Positions 54,746-64,000 of a DNA stretch of 64,000 bases are shown in pieces. The notes below the pieces were generated by a model. That model worked only from the letters and a program-made list of their open reading frames with translations, was not told the DNA's origin and ran no database searches. The translations under genes and the position numbers were made by a program. Every line of letters begins with the position of its first letter. Position 1 is the first letter of the stretch. The stretch spans positions 124,001 through 188,000 of the forward strand of contig NZ_JAAZQD010000004.1 in assembly GCF_012395255.1 (NCBI RefSeq), given 5' to 3'. Source of the DNA: Oleiagrimonas citrea. GTDB lineage: Bacteria; Pseudomonadota; Gammaproteobacteria; Xanthomonadales; Rhodanobacteraceae.

Positions 54746-56949
54746 GGTCGATGGGTGTGTGGGGCGGTTGCACGACTCTCTGGCGGTAATGCCTTTCCGG
54801 CCAGAACCTCAAAATCGATGCCGGGCAATGGTCGGGGTGTGTGCTCACCCTGCAACCATACGTTCGCCTCAAGTCGGTGTCGGCCGGGCGTCATCATCCA
54901 TGATGCGGTGTCGCCGGAAGCGCGCGCGACGATGGCGCCGTCGATGCGCCAGGTGACTTTGCGCACGGTGGCGTGGTCGGTGTCCAGTCGCAATGGCAGT
55001 CGTTGGCGCGTGCGCGGAATGCGTGGGTCGAGAGCGAGGACTTCGCCGGCAACGGGCTGGGCGATGGCAATGGATGGACGCGTTGGCGCAGCGAACGCCC
55101 GTTGCGGTAATCGCCATTCCAGGCGCCGGATGCAGGACGGCGGGCCGATCCATTCGCAGGCTGGGCCATGGTACAGGCGGGGGTCATGCCACAGCCCGGC
55201 GTAGGGTGCATGCCTGCGCAGTCTGGCGAATATCTGACGCAGCACCGGCGCGGGTCCGCTGGAGCCGGTCAGCTGATCGGTGACGCCCCCCTTCAGGCGG
55301 CCAACCCAGACACCGACGGTATAACGGTTGTCGAAACCCACGGTCCAGGCGTCGCGGTAGTCGCTGGAGGTGCCGGTCTTGATTGCGGTGGGATAGGGCA
55401 GGTCCAGCACGCTGTCGGCGCCGAACTCGGCGCTGCGCGCGTCCGGGTCGGACAGTATGCTGGCCAGTACGGAAGTGATCTGCGGCGATAGCACAGGGTG
55501 GGGCGTGACCGGTGGGGCGCCTTTGAGCACGTGAAGCGGCAGGTATTCGCCATGACGGGCCAGGCTGGCATACCCCTGCACCAGGTCGAACAGCGTCACT
55601 GCGGCATCGCCCAGCACGATGGCCGGGCCGTAGTGGTCGGCGCTCTTGTCCAGGCCAGAGAAGCCGAACCGCTGCAACAGGTCGACAATGGCCGGTGCAC
55701 CTACGGCCTGCGCCGTGCGCACGGCGGGAATGTTCAGCGAGTTGGCCAGCGCGTAGCGCAGACTGACGCGGCCGTAGTGACGGCCGCTGTAATTGCGGTA
55801 GCGATGCACACCCTTGTCGACCGGTTCTGCCAGGGGCGTGTCCCGGAGCACGTGGTCGGGCTGCCAGCCCAGGCGTGACATGGCCAGGCCGTAAACGAAG
55901 GGCTTCAGCGTGGAACCCGGTTGACGCGGGGCGACGACCGGGTCCAGGCCCAGCCCGTTACCGGCTGGTGCGGTCGCCCATGCGAGCACCGCACCGCTGG
56001 CGTTGTCCACCACCAGCGCCGCCGCGTTGAGAGCGCCACGAGTGCGAAGGGTCTGCAGGCGCTGCCGCAGCACTTGCTGCACGAAGCGCTGCAGGTCCGG
56101 ATCCAGGGTGGTGTGCAGCACGGGTTCATCCATGCCCAGCGCACGCGCGCGTTGGTTCGCGTAGACCACGAATGGACCGGCACGGACCGGCAACGACATC
56201 CGTCCCGGCGTGATCGGGGCGCGACGGATACCGTTCCATCCAGCGGCACCGACGGCCCCCTGCGCGTGCATGCGCGCGGCCAGCTGATCCACGGCGCGAC
56301 GCAGGGCCCGCGGATGGCGGCGAGGATCGTAGCGGCGGGGGGAGCGCACCAGTACGGCCAGCGCCACTTGCTCGGCCGGATTCAATGCGGACGGTTCACG
56401 ACCGAAGTAGTAATGCGCCGCTTGCACGATGCCGCGACGGCGTGCGCCGTAGGGCACCTGGTTGAGGTAGAACTCCAGCACCGCCGCGTGGCCGAAGCGG
56501 TGCAATAGGCGGTCAGCGTCGAAGCCGGCCGTCCAGTGACTCCAGTAGGTGCGAGGACGTGGCTTGAGGATGCGCGCTACCTGCTCTCCGATGGTGCTGG
56601 CACCGCGCTCCACGTGGCCGGCACGCAGGTTGCCCCACAGCGCGGCCAGGCGCGCGCGCCAGTCCACTCCGGCGTGCTGCCAGTAGTGTTTGTCCTCGGA
56701 GACCACGAAGGCGGCACGGATGCGCTTCGGTATCCGCCACAATGGCAGTGTGGCGGTGGTGTTGAGGCGGTCGCGATAGCTGCGGTTGAGCGGCGTGCCA
56801 TCGGCCGCCAGCACCTGCCGCACGCTGGCGGCCGGGGGAACCAGGGTGGCCGGCAGTGGCATCAGCGCCTGCCAGGTAGCGACGGCAAGGCCGGCGGCAG
56901 CGATCAGCACCGCCCCCGTCGAGCCCAGTACGATCCGCCGTCGGGGCAT
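54742..56949 (-). CDS. pbpC: penicillin-binding protein 1C
   Basis: 735-residue class A PBP. Membrane anchor about 8-26, GT51 domain with SEDKHYWQHAGVDW and GASTIGEQVARIL, transpeptidase with active-site serine in QPGSTLKPF and KTGTSSDYRDAW, and the C-terminal BiPBP_C beta domain typical of PBP1C. Begins one base after the macroglobulin stop, so the two are cotranscribed; this pair is widely conserved and thought to repair and guard the periplasm after envelope damage. Confidence 0.95.
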   Translation of the reverse strand: MPRRRIVLGSTGAVLIAAAGLAVATWQALMPLPATLVPPAASVRQVLAADGTPLNRSYRDRLNTTATLPLWRIPKRIRAAFVVSEDKHYWQHAGVDWRARLAALWGNLRAGHVERGASTIGEQVARILKPRPRTYWSHWTAGFDADRLLHRFGHAAVLEFYLNQVPYGARRRGIVQAAHYYFGREPSALNPAEQVALAVLVRSPRRYDPRRHPRALRRAVDQLAARMHAQGAVGAAGWNGIRRAPITPGRMSLPVRAGPFVVYANQRARALGMDEPVLHTTLDPDLQRFVQQVLRQRLQTLRTRGALNAAALVVDNASGAVLAWATAPAGNGLGLDPVVAPRQPGSTLKPFVYGLAMSRLGWQPDHVLRDTPLAEPVDKGVHRYRNYSGRHYGRVSLRYALANSLNIPAVRTAQAVGAPAIVDLLQRFGFSGLDKSADHYGPAIVLGDAAVTLFDLVQGYASLARHGEYLPLHVLKGAPPVTPHPVLSPQITSVLASILSDPDARSAEFGADSVLDLPYPTAIKTGTSSDYRDAWTVGFDNRYTVGVWVGRLKGGVTDQLTGSSGPAPVLRQIFARLRRHAPYAGLWHDPRLYHGPACEWIGPPSCIRRLEWRLPQRAFAAPTRPSIAIAQPVAGEVLALDPRIPRTRQRLPLRLDTDHATVRKVTWRIDGAIVARASGDTASWMMTPGRHRLEANVWLQGEHTPRPLPGIDFEVLAGKALPPESRATAPHTHRP

Positions 56950-56950
56950 C

Positions 56951-59900
56951 TCAGTGTCCCGGCATTCCGACAGTCAGGTGCTGGGCGCGGCCACGTCCGA
57001 ACACATCCGGCTGGTAGATCTCGCGCGCATGCACGGCCGGCGCGATGAACCGGCCGGGGCTGATCACCTGGGCGCTGTAGACCAGCACGTAGTGGCCGGC
57101 AGGCAGATCGTCGGCGTAGAAGCGCACCGCATCGAGCGCCGTTTCGCGGTGGTAGAAGCCGCCGCTGACGATCGACATGTTGGGCCAGGCGCCGGCGTCG
57201 AACATCAGCACGGACACGCCGGGACGTGCCGAGGGCGTGCTGGTCATCGCCGTCGCCAGCTGCCGGTTGACCGCTTCGAAGGCACCGGGCAACGGGTCGC
57301 TGACCACCACGAAATGACGCTCGGTGGGCGCATCCACGGACAGTTCCACGCGGACAATGTCGCCCCGCTTGAGCACGGTGTCCGCCGCCACCGGCAGCCA
57401 GTGCTTGCCGCGTTGCACGAAGTAGGCGCGGCTGACGCTGATGCCGGCATCGGTGGCGCCCAGTGCATCGGGTGGCATGGCGTAGGTCAGGCGCACGTTG
57501 TAGTACAGCCGGCCCGTTCCACCGTGGTGCACCGCAACCTGGAACGGTCCGGTCCGCTCGGCCTTGTCCAGCGTGTGTGCCACGCGCTGACCACCTGCGC
57601 GACGCGAGGCGAAATCGGCGCCGCCGACCGCCTTGCCGGAGACCACGATGCTGCCGTGCAACTGCTTGACCGGCGTCTCGTATACATCCGCGTAGTGCAC
57701 GATGGCCGTGGTGCAGAACACGTTTTCCTGGCTGTTGGGCCAGCCACCGGCGTTGCGTCGCTGGCGGGTGACCCAGCGCATCAGTTTCGCCGGCGTGTCG
57801 CCGAGCAGACCCTGGTCGCCGATCTCCTTCTTGTACTTGGCCAGCGCATCCAGGATGACGCAGTTGGAGCGCAACGGTGTGGACAGGAGCGAGACGTAGT
57901 TGTCGCTGCGGCGCTCGTTGAAGGAGATCGCGCCTGCCGATTCCTCGGCATAGGAGAACAGCGACTTGACGATGGCGCGAGCGCTGGCGTGGTCGTGCGT
58001 GTCCAGCGCGGCTTCCAGCAGCAGGGCCTGGCCGAACAGGTCGAGCCGGTGCAGGTCGGGAACCATGCCGGCCACGGTGCCTTTGGGCAGTTGGCCACCG
58101 GGAGCCAGTGCCGCTATCGCGCCGGCACGGAGGATCGGTGCCGCGCCCTCGTCACCCTTGCGCGCCAGGATCTGCGTGCGCAGGTAGTCGTGCAGACGTT
58201 TCTCGACGTCAGCGGGCGGAGTGTGCCCAGCACGTTGCAGCCAGTTGAAGGCCAGTGCTGTGTAGACCGACAGGTACGGGCTGACGAAACTCTGGCTTGG
58301 AATCCAGAACGCCATACCGCCGTTGGGAGCCTGGAAATTCGAGGCGGCGTCCAGCGTGCGCTGAACCTCGTGGCCAGCATTCGGCCAGCGGAAGGTATCG
58401 CCGATGACCGGCTTCAGGCGCAGGTAGTCGGAAGCCAGCACACCGCGACTGAGACGGATTTCCCAAGTCTGCAGCAGGTTGTCGCGCAGCACAGCGAAGG
58501 CGCCGTCGAGGCCGCCGATCAGGGTCGGCGCGAGGTTCACGTCCAGCTTCGCCGAACCGGGAAGCGCGCCCTTGGGCAACTTCACCGGCAGCTGCTTGTC
58601 ACCGCCGGTGAGGCTGCCATATTCGGCGGCCACTTCGGTGGCACCGGCGCGACGCACCGGAATGGTGGTGGTCATCGCATCGCCCAGCGTGCCGGAGACC
58701 GCCTTGCCGGTGAAGCGGATCGCACCGGCGTCGGTCGCGTGCACCTTCAGCCAACTCAGGCCGTGCTCGAACTTGCCCAGCCGCAACGGACCGCTGCGGT
58801 GGACACGGCCACCGTCAATCGGTCCGCTGGCCGACAACGTGGTATCGACGGTGCGCGGCGCATCGGTGCGATTGGTGACATTGAAGGCGGCGCCAAAGTG
58901 GTCGCCCACGTGCACCTGGTTGGGCAGGGCCGGTTGGATCTGGATCGGCAGGTTCACGCGTACGCTGGCATCGCCCAGACCCATCGCTTCGCCCGGACGC
59001 ATGGCCACCACCAGGATGCGCCAGCGGGTGAGGTTGTCCGGCAGCTTGAAGCGGAACGTGGCGTTGCCGCTGGCGTCGGTCACCAGCGTCGCGTTCCAGT
59101 ACACCGCCGACTTGAACTGGCTGCGCACGTTGGGGCCGGCGCTGGCACCGCCGCCGCCGCCGGGGCTCTGGCCCTTGCCGTTGCGCGGCTGCAGGCGGCT
59201 GATCAGCTGCTCGGCCAGGCTGTAGTTGCCCATGTCCGGTCCCTGCGGCGGTGCGTAGAAGCGCGCCAGCGGATCGTAGGTGGCCGCTCCCTTGGGCAGC
59301 AGGTCCAGCACCGACTGGTCGATCACCACCGCGACCAGTCGCGTGCGTCCCGGCGCCTTGCCGTGTGGGCCGCGCACCTTGACGTCCACCTTCACGGTCT
59401 CGCGCGGTTTGTGCAGCGGCGCGTCCGGCGCGACTGCGACCTTCAGCGCGCTGCCCTTGCCCTGGATGTGCAGCGGCAGATAACCCATCGCCACCTGCGG
59501 TTTGCCCAGGTCAGGGTCGGACGGCGGGCTGACTCGGGGTGAGAAAATGGTCACCGACAGGTAGGCGCCGGGGAACATCGACTTGTCGACCGGTACGTCG
59601 ATCACTGGTGCGCCGCCCTTCAGCGTCACCCGCTTTTTCCACAGCATGCCGTAGCGTTCCACCGTGACCAGCGCCTGGGCGCCGGGGTACGGGTTCTGCA
59701 CCATCACGTGGGCCACGTCGCCGACGTGATAGATCTTCTTGTCCGGTACCAGGGTCACGCCATGCTTGTGGGGCCACAGAACCTCACCGGCACCGGTGAC
59801 CCAGGTCCACAGCACGCTCTTCTGCACGCGGCCGCGGGTGTCGGTTACCGTGGCCATCACGCGATAGTTGCCGGGATGCTTCGGCGTCAACGCGCATTGC

Positions 59901-62773
59901 GCCGGACGAGTGGTCGAGCGCGCCTGGCAGTGGTCTTCGCTGTGCCAGCTTTCGTCTTGCTGGACGTCGAAGTCGCCACTGGCATTCTTCACCCGGGTGC
60001 TGCTGATGACGCGGTGCTGCAGATCCAGCTTCACCGCGTTGCCGGCTTGCGGGGTGCCGTCAGCGTCGACCACCAGGTACTGCACGTCGAACGGCTTGCC
60101 GGCGTTCTGTAGCCACGAGTCGGTGCGCAGGCCGATGAAGCGGTCGCGTGCTGTATACACCGCGCTGGCCTGAGCAGCCACGCGAGTGGCTCGCGCCGAT
60201 TGCACGGCCGCCTCGAGTTGCACACGGCCGTAGACGATGTGCGTCTTGCTTGGCAGCTTGATCTTCGTGCTGCTGTTGCCGTCATGGTCGAGCATGCCGT
60301 CGGTCTGGGCGACGGTCACCGAGGGTGGTGCGTTGTAATCGTATCCGCCGAAACTGAAACCCGAGGCCAGCGGGGTATCCGGCGCGAATGTGCTCGCCAC
60401 GATCTGTGTGGTGAAGCGCACCTTGGCATCGGTGTACGGTCCGCCGGCATGCAGGCGCGCGCTGGCGCTGGCCGGCACCGTGTCGCCGGGACCGAAATAC
60501 GTGCCCTTGAGCATGGCCTGGACGTGAAAGGGCGCGGGCACGAATTCAGTGACCATGAAACGCCCGGTCTGCTGGCGGGCGCGGCCGGTCGGGGTCGGCC
60601 AGGACAGGCTGACGTCGTACCAGCCGGTCGGCGCATTCGGGCCTACATGCAGCTGCGCCTGGGCATCGCCGAACGCGGACAGTTTCAGGTGCTGGCGCGT
60701 CAGTACCACGTTGCCGGTGGGGTCGGTGACCTTCAGCGTGTAGTCCAGGTCGGGCGGCGCGACCAGGCTGGCGTTGTCCTGGTTGCGCACGAACACGCTG
60801 AATTTCACCTTGCTGCCGGGTTGGTAGATGCCCTGGCTGCTGACCATCCAGGTGCGCATGTGGCCGTACTGCGGTCGGTTGTTCGCCCACACCGTGCTGT
60901 GGCTGGCGCCATACAGGGAACGCCTGAACGTGCCGGTCAGCGGTAGCAGGGCCATGTTCTTGCCATGGGTGACGGACACGTAGAACTTGCGGCTATCGCG
61001 CCCCCATTGATTGAACCAGGATTTGCCCAGCGCGATGCTGCCGGGAAGCGAAGCCATGCCGTCGGCATCGGTGGTGACGGTGTGACCGGCCGCGGTGACC
61101 AAACGGTTGAATTGCCCGGCTGGTGCAGACAGCAGTCGTACCTTGGCGCCCGCGACTGGCTTGCCGGTCTTGAAGTCGTTCACCCACACCATGCTGTTGA
61201 AGTGCCCCAGCTTGGCGAAGACCTGGTAGGGCGTGACCTGCAACATCGCACGGACTTTCTGATGTTCTGGCGCCGACCACTTCAGCTCGCCCCAGAGCAA
61301 GCCGGAGCGCTGGTCCAGCAGTTCGCGTACGCCCAGCGACGTATGGGTTACTTGGTCCGGTACGATCTTGATGCCGGGACGATGCAGCAGGTCCACAGTA
61401 CGCGCCGGGGTGGTCCCGGTTGGCGTGTCGCCACGCAGGTTGCCAGCGAACAGGCGCCGGTAGTCGAATCGGAATCCATCCAGGTCCGCATTCATGAAGC
61501 GCATCGGAACCACGGTGTTTTCGCCGGCCTCGAGGATGGCCGGCAGCGGCGGCAGATCAAGAAAGCCGTCGTAGTGGCCGGTATGGAAGCGCACCGTCGC
61601 CGACTTGGCCAGTCGGCGCCCGAACATATCCTTCACCCCGGCTGGCACGGTGATCGCATAGTCGTGCATCGCCTTCAGCTTGAAGGTCAGCGGATAGCTC
61701 CTGCCGCCGCCCGAGGGGTCCCGCGAAGGGCGCAGGAACCATTGCGGGTAGTTCTTCCAACGCTCGTGCAGGTCGGTGGGCGGGAGCGGCTGCCAGCGCA
61801 TGGCTTCGAGCGTGGCGCGCGGCACCGGCACGTCGAACAGAAGGTTGGGGCTGCTGGGCGAACAGCGCGATGTGGACGTTTGTCCGGGAGACACGACGTA
61901 CGTATCCCCGCTCTTGTCCCGGCATTGGATACCGCCAAAGGCGAACGCGCCATAGGTATGCATGTCGGCGCCGTTCGGCACGCCGCCCTCGCCGGGGAGC
62001 GATCCCATGGGGCTCTTCAGGCCCGGTATCACGGTCAGGGCGTAGTCGGTGGCGGGCTTGAGGTCATGCTGCGGCACTACCTGCCACACGCGGTGCGCCG
62101 CGTACAGAGGCTTGTTCGCATCCAGCGGCTTGGCCGGCTTGGGGTGGTTCACCAGCACCAGTGCACCCGGTGCACCGGGAACCGGCAGCCAGATCGGTCC
62201 GGTTCGTTTGGTGGTGTAGGGCGTGACCTTGACCGGCACGCGCTCGTCGGCACTCTCGAAGACCAGTTTCGTGGCCACCTCGGCCAGCGTGACCGGCATG
62301 TTGAAACGCACGCTGTAGCTGGGCTTCACCGGTGACAGCCAGCCTTCGAAGCTGGCCCAGTCCGCGCGCGGTCGCCAGGTGGTGAAACGTTGCGTCACCG
62401 GCGCGTCGAGATGGCTTCCATCCATCGCCTTCAACGCTGTATCCACGGTCACCGTGTACCGGGTGGCAGGACGGAAGCGCTTCTGCTTGTGCAGGCGGCA
62501 GGCCAGTTCGCTGGTGTCCAGCCAGCGCCATTCGCAACCGGGATCGGGAGCCACGCTCACGTGCACGTTGCCGTCATGGCGTTTCATGTTCCCCAGCGGG
62601 ACCATGGTGCGGTCGAACTGGATCACCAGTTCCTGGCCGGGTTGGACGTCGTTGCCGTCCGGAGAGATGCGGCGAATTTGCAAAGGGCCGCTTGCGGCCT
62701 GCGCAGCACTGGCGAATATCATGAAAAGCGCCAGGGTCGTGCCGATCAGCGTTTTGCTTCCATGGCTTTTCAT
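56951..62773 (-). CDS. alpha-2-macroglobulin family protein without thioester
   Basis: 1940 residues, a large periplasmic protease-trap-type protein (YfhM/YfaS superfamily). Signal peptide (ending AAQA) without a lipobox cysteine; N-terminal MG domains; bait region; A2M domain with SQFK-type segment VRSQFKSAVYWNATLVTDASG; then the alpha-alpha barrel domain. At the place of the thioester motif (Pro-Tyr-Gly-Cys-x-Glu-Gln) it reads LLQTWEIRLSRG, with Thr1436 for Cys and Ile for Gln, so no covalent trap can form. ATG at 62773 has GGGAG eight bases upstream; a TTG six bases earlier is unlikely. Cotranscribed with pbpC. Confidence 0.92.
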   Translation of the reverse strand: MKSHGSKTLIGTTLALFMIFASAAQAASGPLQIRRISPDGNDVQPGQELVIQFDRTMVPLGNMKRHDGNVHVSVAPDPGCEWRWLDTSELACRLHKQKRFRPATRYTVTVDTALKAMDGSHLDAPVTQRFTTWRPRADWASFEGWLSPVKPSYSVRFNMPVTLAEVATKLVFESADERVPVKVTPYTTKRTGPIWLPVPGAPGALVLVNHPKPAKPLDANKPLYAAHRVWQVVPQHDLKPATDYALTVIPGLKSPMGSLPGEGGVPNGADMHTYGAFAFGGIQCRDKSGDTYVVSPGQTSTSRCSPSSPNLLFDVPVPRATLEAMRWQPLPPTDLHERWKNYPQWFLRPSRDPSGGGRSYPLTFKLKAMHDYAITVPAGVKDMFGRRLAKSATVRFHTGHYDGFLDLPPLPAILEAGENTVVPMRFMNADLDGFRFDYRRLFAGNLRGDTPTGTTPARTVDLLHRPGIKIVPDQVTHTSLGVRELLDQRSGLLWGELKWSAPEHQKVRAMLQVTPYQVFAKLGHFNSMVWVNDFKTGKPVAGAKVRLLSAPAGQFNRLVTAAGHTVTTDADGMASLPGSIALGKSWFNQWGRDSRKFYVSVTHGKNMALLPLTGTFRRSLYGASHSTVWANNRPQYGHMRTWMVSSQGIYQPGSKVKFSVFVRNQDNASLVAPPDLDYTLKVTDPTGNVVLTRQHLKLSAFGDAQAQLHVGPNAPTGWYDVSLSWPTPTGRARQQTGRFMVTEFVPAPFHVQAMLKGTYFGPGDTVPASASARLHAGGPYTDAKVRFTTQIVASTFAPDTPLASGFSFGGYDYNAPPSVTVAQTDGMLDHDGNSSTKIKLPSKTHIVYGRVQLEAAVQSARATRVAAQASAVYTARDRFIGLRTDSWLQNAGKPFDVQYLVVDADGTPQAGNAVKLDLQHRVISSTRVKNASGDFDVQQDESWHSEDHCQARSTTRPAQCALTPKHPGNYRVMATVTDTRGRVQKSVLWTWVTGAGEVLWPHKHGVTLVPDKKIYHVGDVAHVMVQNPYPGAQALVTVERYGMLWKKRVTLKGGAPVIDVPVDKSMFPGAYLSVTIFSPRVSPPSDPDLGKPQVAMGYLPLHIQGKGSALKVAVAPDAPLHKPRETVKVDVKVRGPHGKAPGRTRLVAVVIDQSVLDLLPKGAATYDPLARFYAPPQGPDMGNYSLAEQLISRLQPRNGKGQSPGGGGGASAGPNVRSQFKSAVYWNATLVTDASGNATFRFKLPDNLTRWRILVVAMRPGEAMGLGDASVRVNLPIQIQPALPNQVHVGDHFGAAFNVTNRTDAPRTVDTTLSASGPIDGGRVHRSGPLRLGKFEHGLSWLKVHATDAGAIRFTGKAVSGTLGDAMTTTIPVRRAGATEVAAEYGSLTGGDKQLPVKLPKGALPGSAKLDVNLAPTLIGGLDGAFAVLRDNLLQTWEIRLSRGVLASDYLRLKPVIGDTFRWPNAGHEVQRTLDAASNFQAPNGGMAFWIPSQSFVSPYLSVYTALAFNWLQRAGHTPPADVEKRLHDYLRTQILARKGDEGAAPILRAGAIAALAPGGQLPKGTVAGMVPDLHRLDLFGQALLLEAALDTHDHASARAIVKSLFSYAEESAGAISFNERRSDNYVSLLSTPLRSNCVILDALAKYKKEIGDQGLLGDTPAKLMRWVTRQRRNAGGWPNSQENVFCTTAIVHYADVYETPVKQLHGSIVVSGKAVGGADFASRRAGGQRVAHTLDKAERTGPFQVAVHHGGTGRLYYNVRLTYAMPPDALGATDAGISVSRAYFVQRGKHWLPVAADTVLKRGDIVRVELSVDAPTERHFVVVSDPLPGAFEAVNRQLATAMTSTPSARPGVSVLMFDAGAWPNMSIVSGGFYHRETALDAVRFYADDLPAGHYVLVYSAQVISPGRFIAPAVHAREIYQPDVFGRGRAQHLTVGMPGH

Positions 62774-62854
62774 GCCCAATCTCCCTTGAACGAATCACTC
62801 ATGCATGCCGGATTGTTGACGATGTGGAACTTCGATTACCCGCCTTTTACGCGA

Positions 62855-62987
62855 CAAGCGGAATCCGGTGATGTCCGGTATCCGGATATCGAGCATTGTG
62901 GGGCCGTATTCCGCTTGGCGACGGCATGACGAATGACGCCCTGACGGAGTTCCTATGACGTCATCTTGGCATGCCATCCGGATATCG
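62855..62987. repeat. inverted and direct repeats upstream of the macroglobulin gene
   Basis: CAAGCGGAAT (62855-62864) is inverted at 62908-62917. ATCCGGATATCG occurs twice in direct orientation, at 62880-62891 and 62976-62987, each containing the palindrome ATCCGGAT. Could be operator sites for the macroglobulin-pbpC operon. Confidence 0.35.
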
Positions 62988-63104
62988 GTCTGTTCAAATC
63001 AGGGCAATACGATGGCGCCGACCGGGAGTGCAGATGAAGCCATGACCATGGTTCGTCATCCGCTTGACGGTTTCACGCCCGGGCGCCATGGCGCCAGACA
63101 TGAA

Positions 63105-63134
63105 AAAGGCTCCCGGTCGCAACCGGGAGCCTTT
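63105..63134 (-). terminator. rho-independent terminator of ahcY
   Basis: Perfect 13-base inverted repeat AAAGGCTCCCGGT / ACCGGGAGCCTTT, with a TTTTT run on the minus strand just after the stem, 20 bases past the ahcY stop. Confidence 0.9.
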
Positions 63135-63153
63135 CGATAAGGGTGTATCGGGT

Positions 63154-64000
<847 letters not shown>

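Larger units (their letters stand above)
62774..63153. other. intergenic region between macroglobulin gene and ahcY
   Basis: 380 bases without a supported gene. It contains the macroglobulin 5' region, the repeats described at 62855-62987 and the ahcY terminator. A perfect 14-base palindrome GGCGCCATGGCGCC lies at 63082-63095. Confidence 0.55.

Noticed and set aside
56786-59542. 918-residue open frame on the plus strand
   Set aside because: Antisense to the macroglobulin gene; composition is typical of a GC-rich shadow frame and it has no domain.

Overview
High-GC gammaproteobacterial chromosome, most probably order Xanthomonadales (Lysobacterales), family Rhodanobacteraceae (Dyella/Frateuria/Luteibacter/Rhodanobacter type). 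The evidence is the protein style and neighbourhoods: rpoZ-spoT-ridA-recG, pilMNOPQ with a divergent mrcA, a MoxR/DUF58/DUF4381/VWA/BatD aerotolerance-type operon, a pbpC-macroglobulin pair, and GTG starts in gltA and pilM. I see no insertion sequence, prophage or CRISPR array.

Layout. 1-3 kb: Mla lipid-transport genes mlaD-mlaC-mlaB plus a GNAT acetyltransferase, convergent with mlaA. 3-8.5 kb: rpoZ, spoT, ridA, recG. 8.5-12.2 kb: nucleoside hydrolase, zinc-free L31, citrate synthase, one unknown gene. 12.3-20.4 kb: mrcA, divergent from the type IV pilus assembly operon pilMNOPQ. 20.5-27.6 kb: a six-gene MoxR/von Willebrand operon. 27.6-40.5 kb: transporters and single enzymes (dicarboxylate-type symporter, macro domain protein, MarR regulator, MscL, FAH-family hydrolase, a four-gene ABC efflux system, EamA exporter, Rieske protein, SLC13 permease, TrmB). 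40.7-43.1 kb: tRNA-Gly(CCC), a possible structured RNA and a two-component system. 43.3-49.5 kb: the accessory region described below. 49.6-52 kb: ilvE, a DUF4124-type protein and metF. 52.3-54.7 kb: arsenic operon arsR-arsI-arsC-acr3. 54.7-62.8 kb: pbpC and a very large alpha-2-macroglobulin. The window ends inside ahcY.

The most interesting part is 43333-49539. It holds two tandem copies of a three-gene cassette, all on the minus strand, in transcription order: (a) a tetrapyrrole-methylase-fold SAM methyltransferase with the signature residues of borosin peptide-backbone N-methyltransferases; (b) a small peptide gene with a conserved N-terminal half and a completely different C-terminal half, as in RiPP leader/core precursors; (c) a signal-peptide/TPR/transmembrane/GGDEF diguanylate cyclase. 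I read this as a split (trans-acting) borosin RiPP system wired to c-di-GMP signalling, duplicated in tandem with diverged cores (one acidic, one ending in eight prolines). No protease or transporter lies beside it. The methyltransferase assignment is strong. The precursor assignment is good. The link to c-di-GMP is inference from gene order seen twice.

Other points of note: the pbpC-linked macroglobulin has lost its thioester (Thr-Trp-Glu-Ile where Cys-x-Glu-Gln is expected); the BatB-type VWA protein has a degenerate metal site; arsR looks leaderless with its operator covering a TATAAT box; and matching TGACA-N2-TGTCA palindromes precede both parts of the ABC efflux operon.
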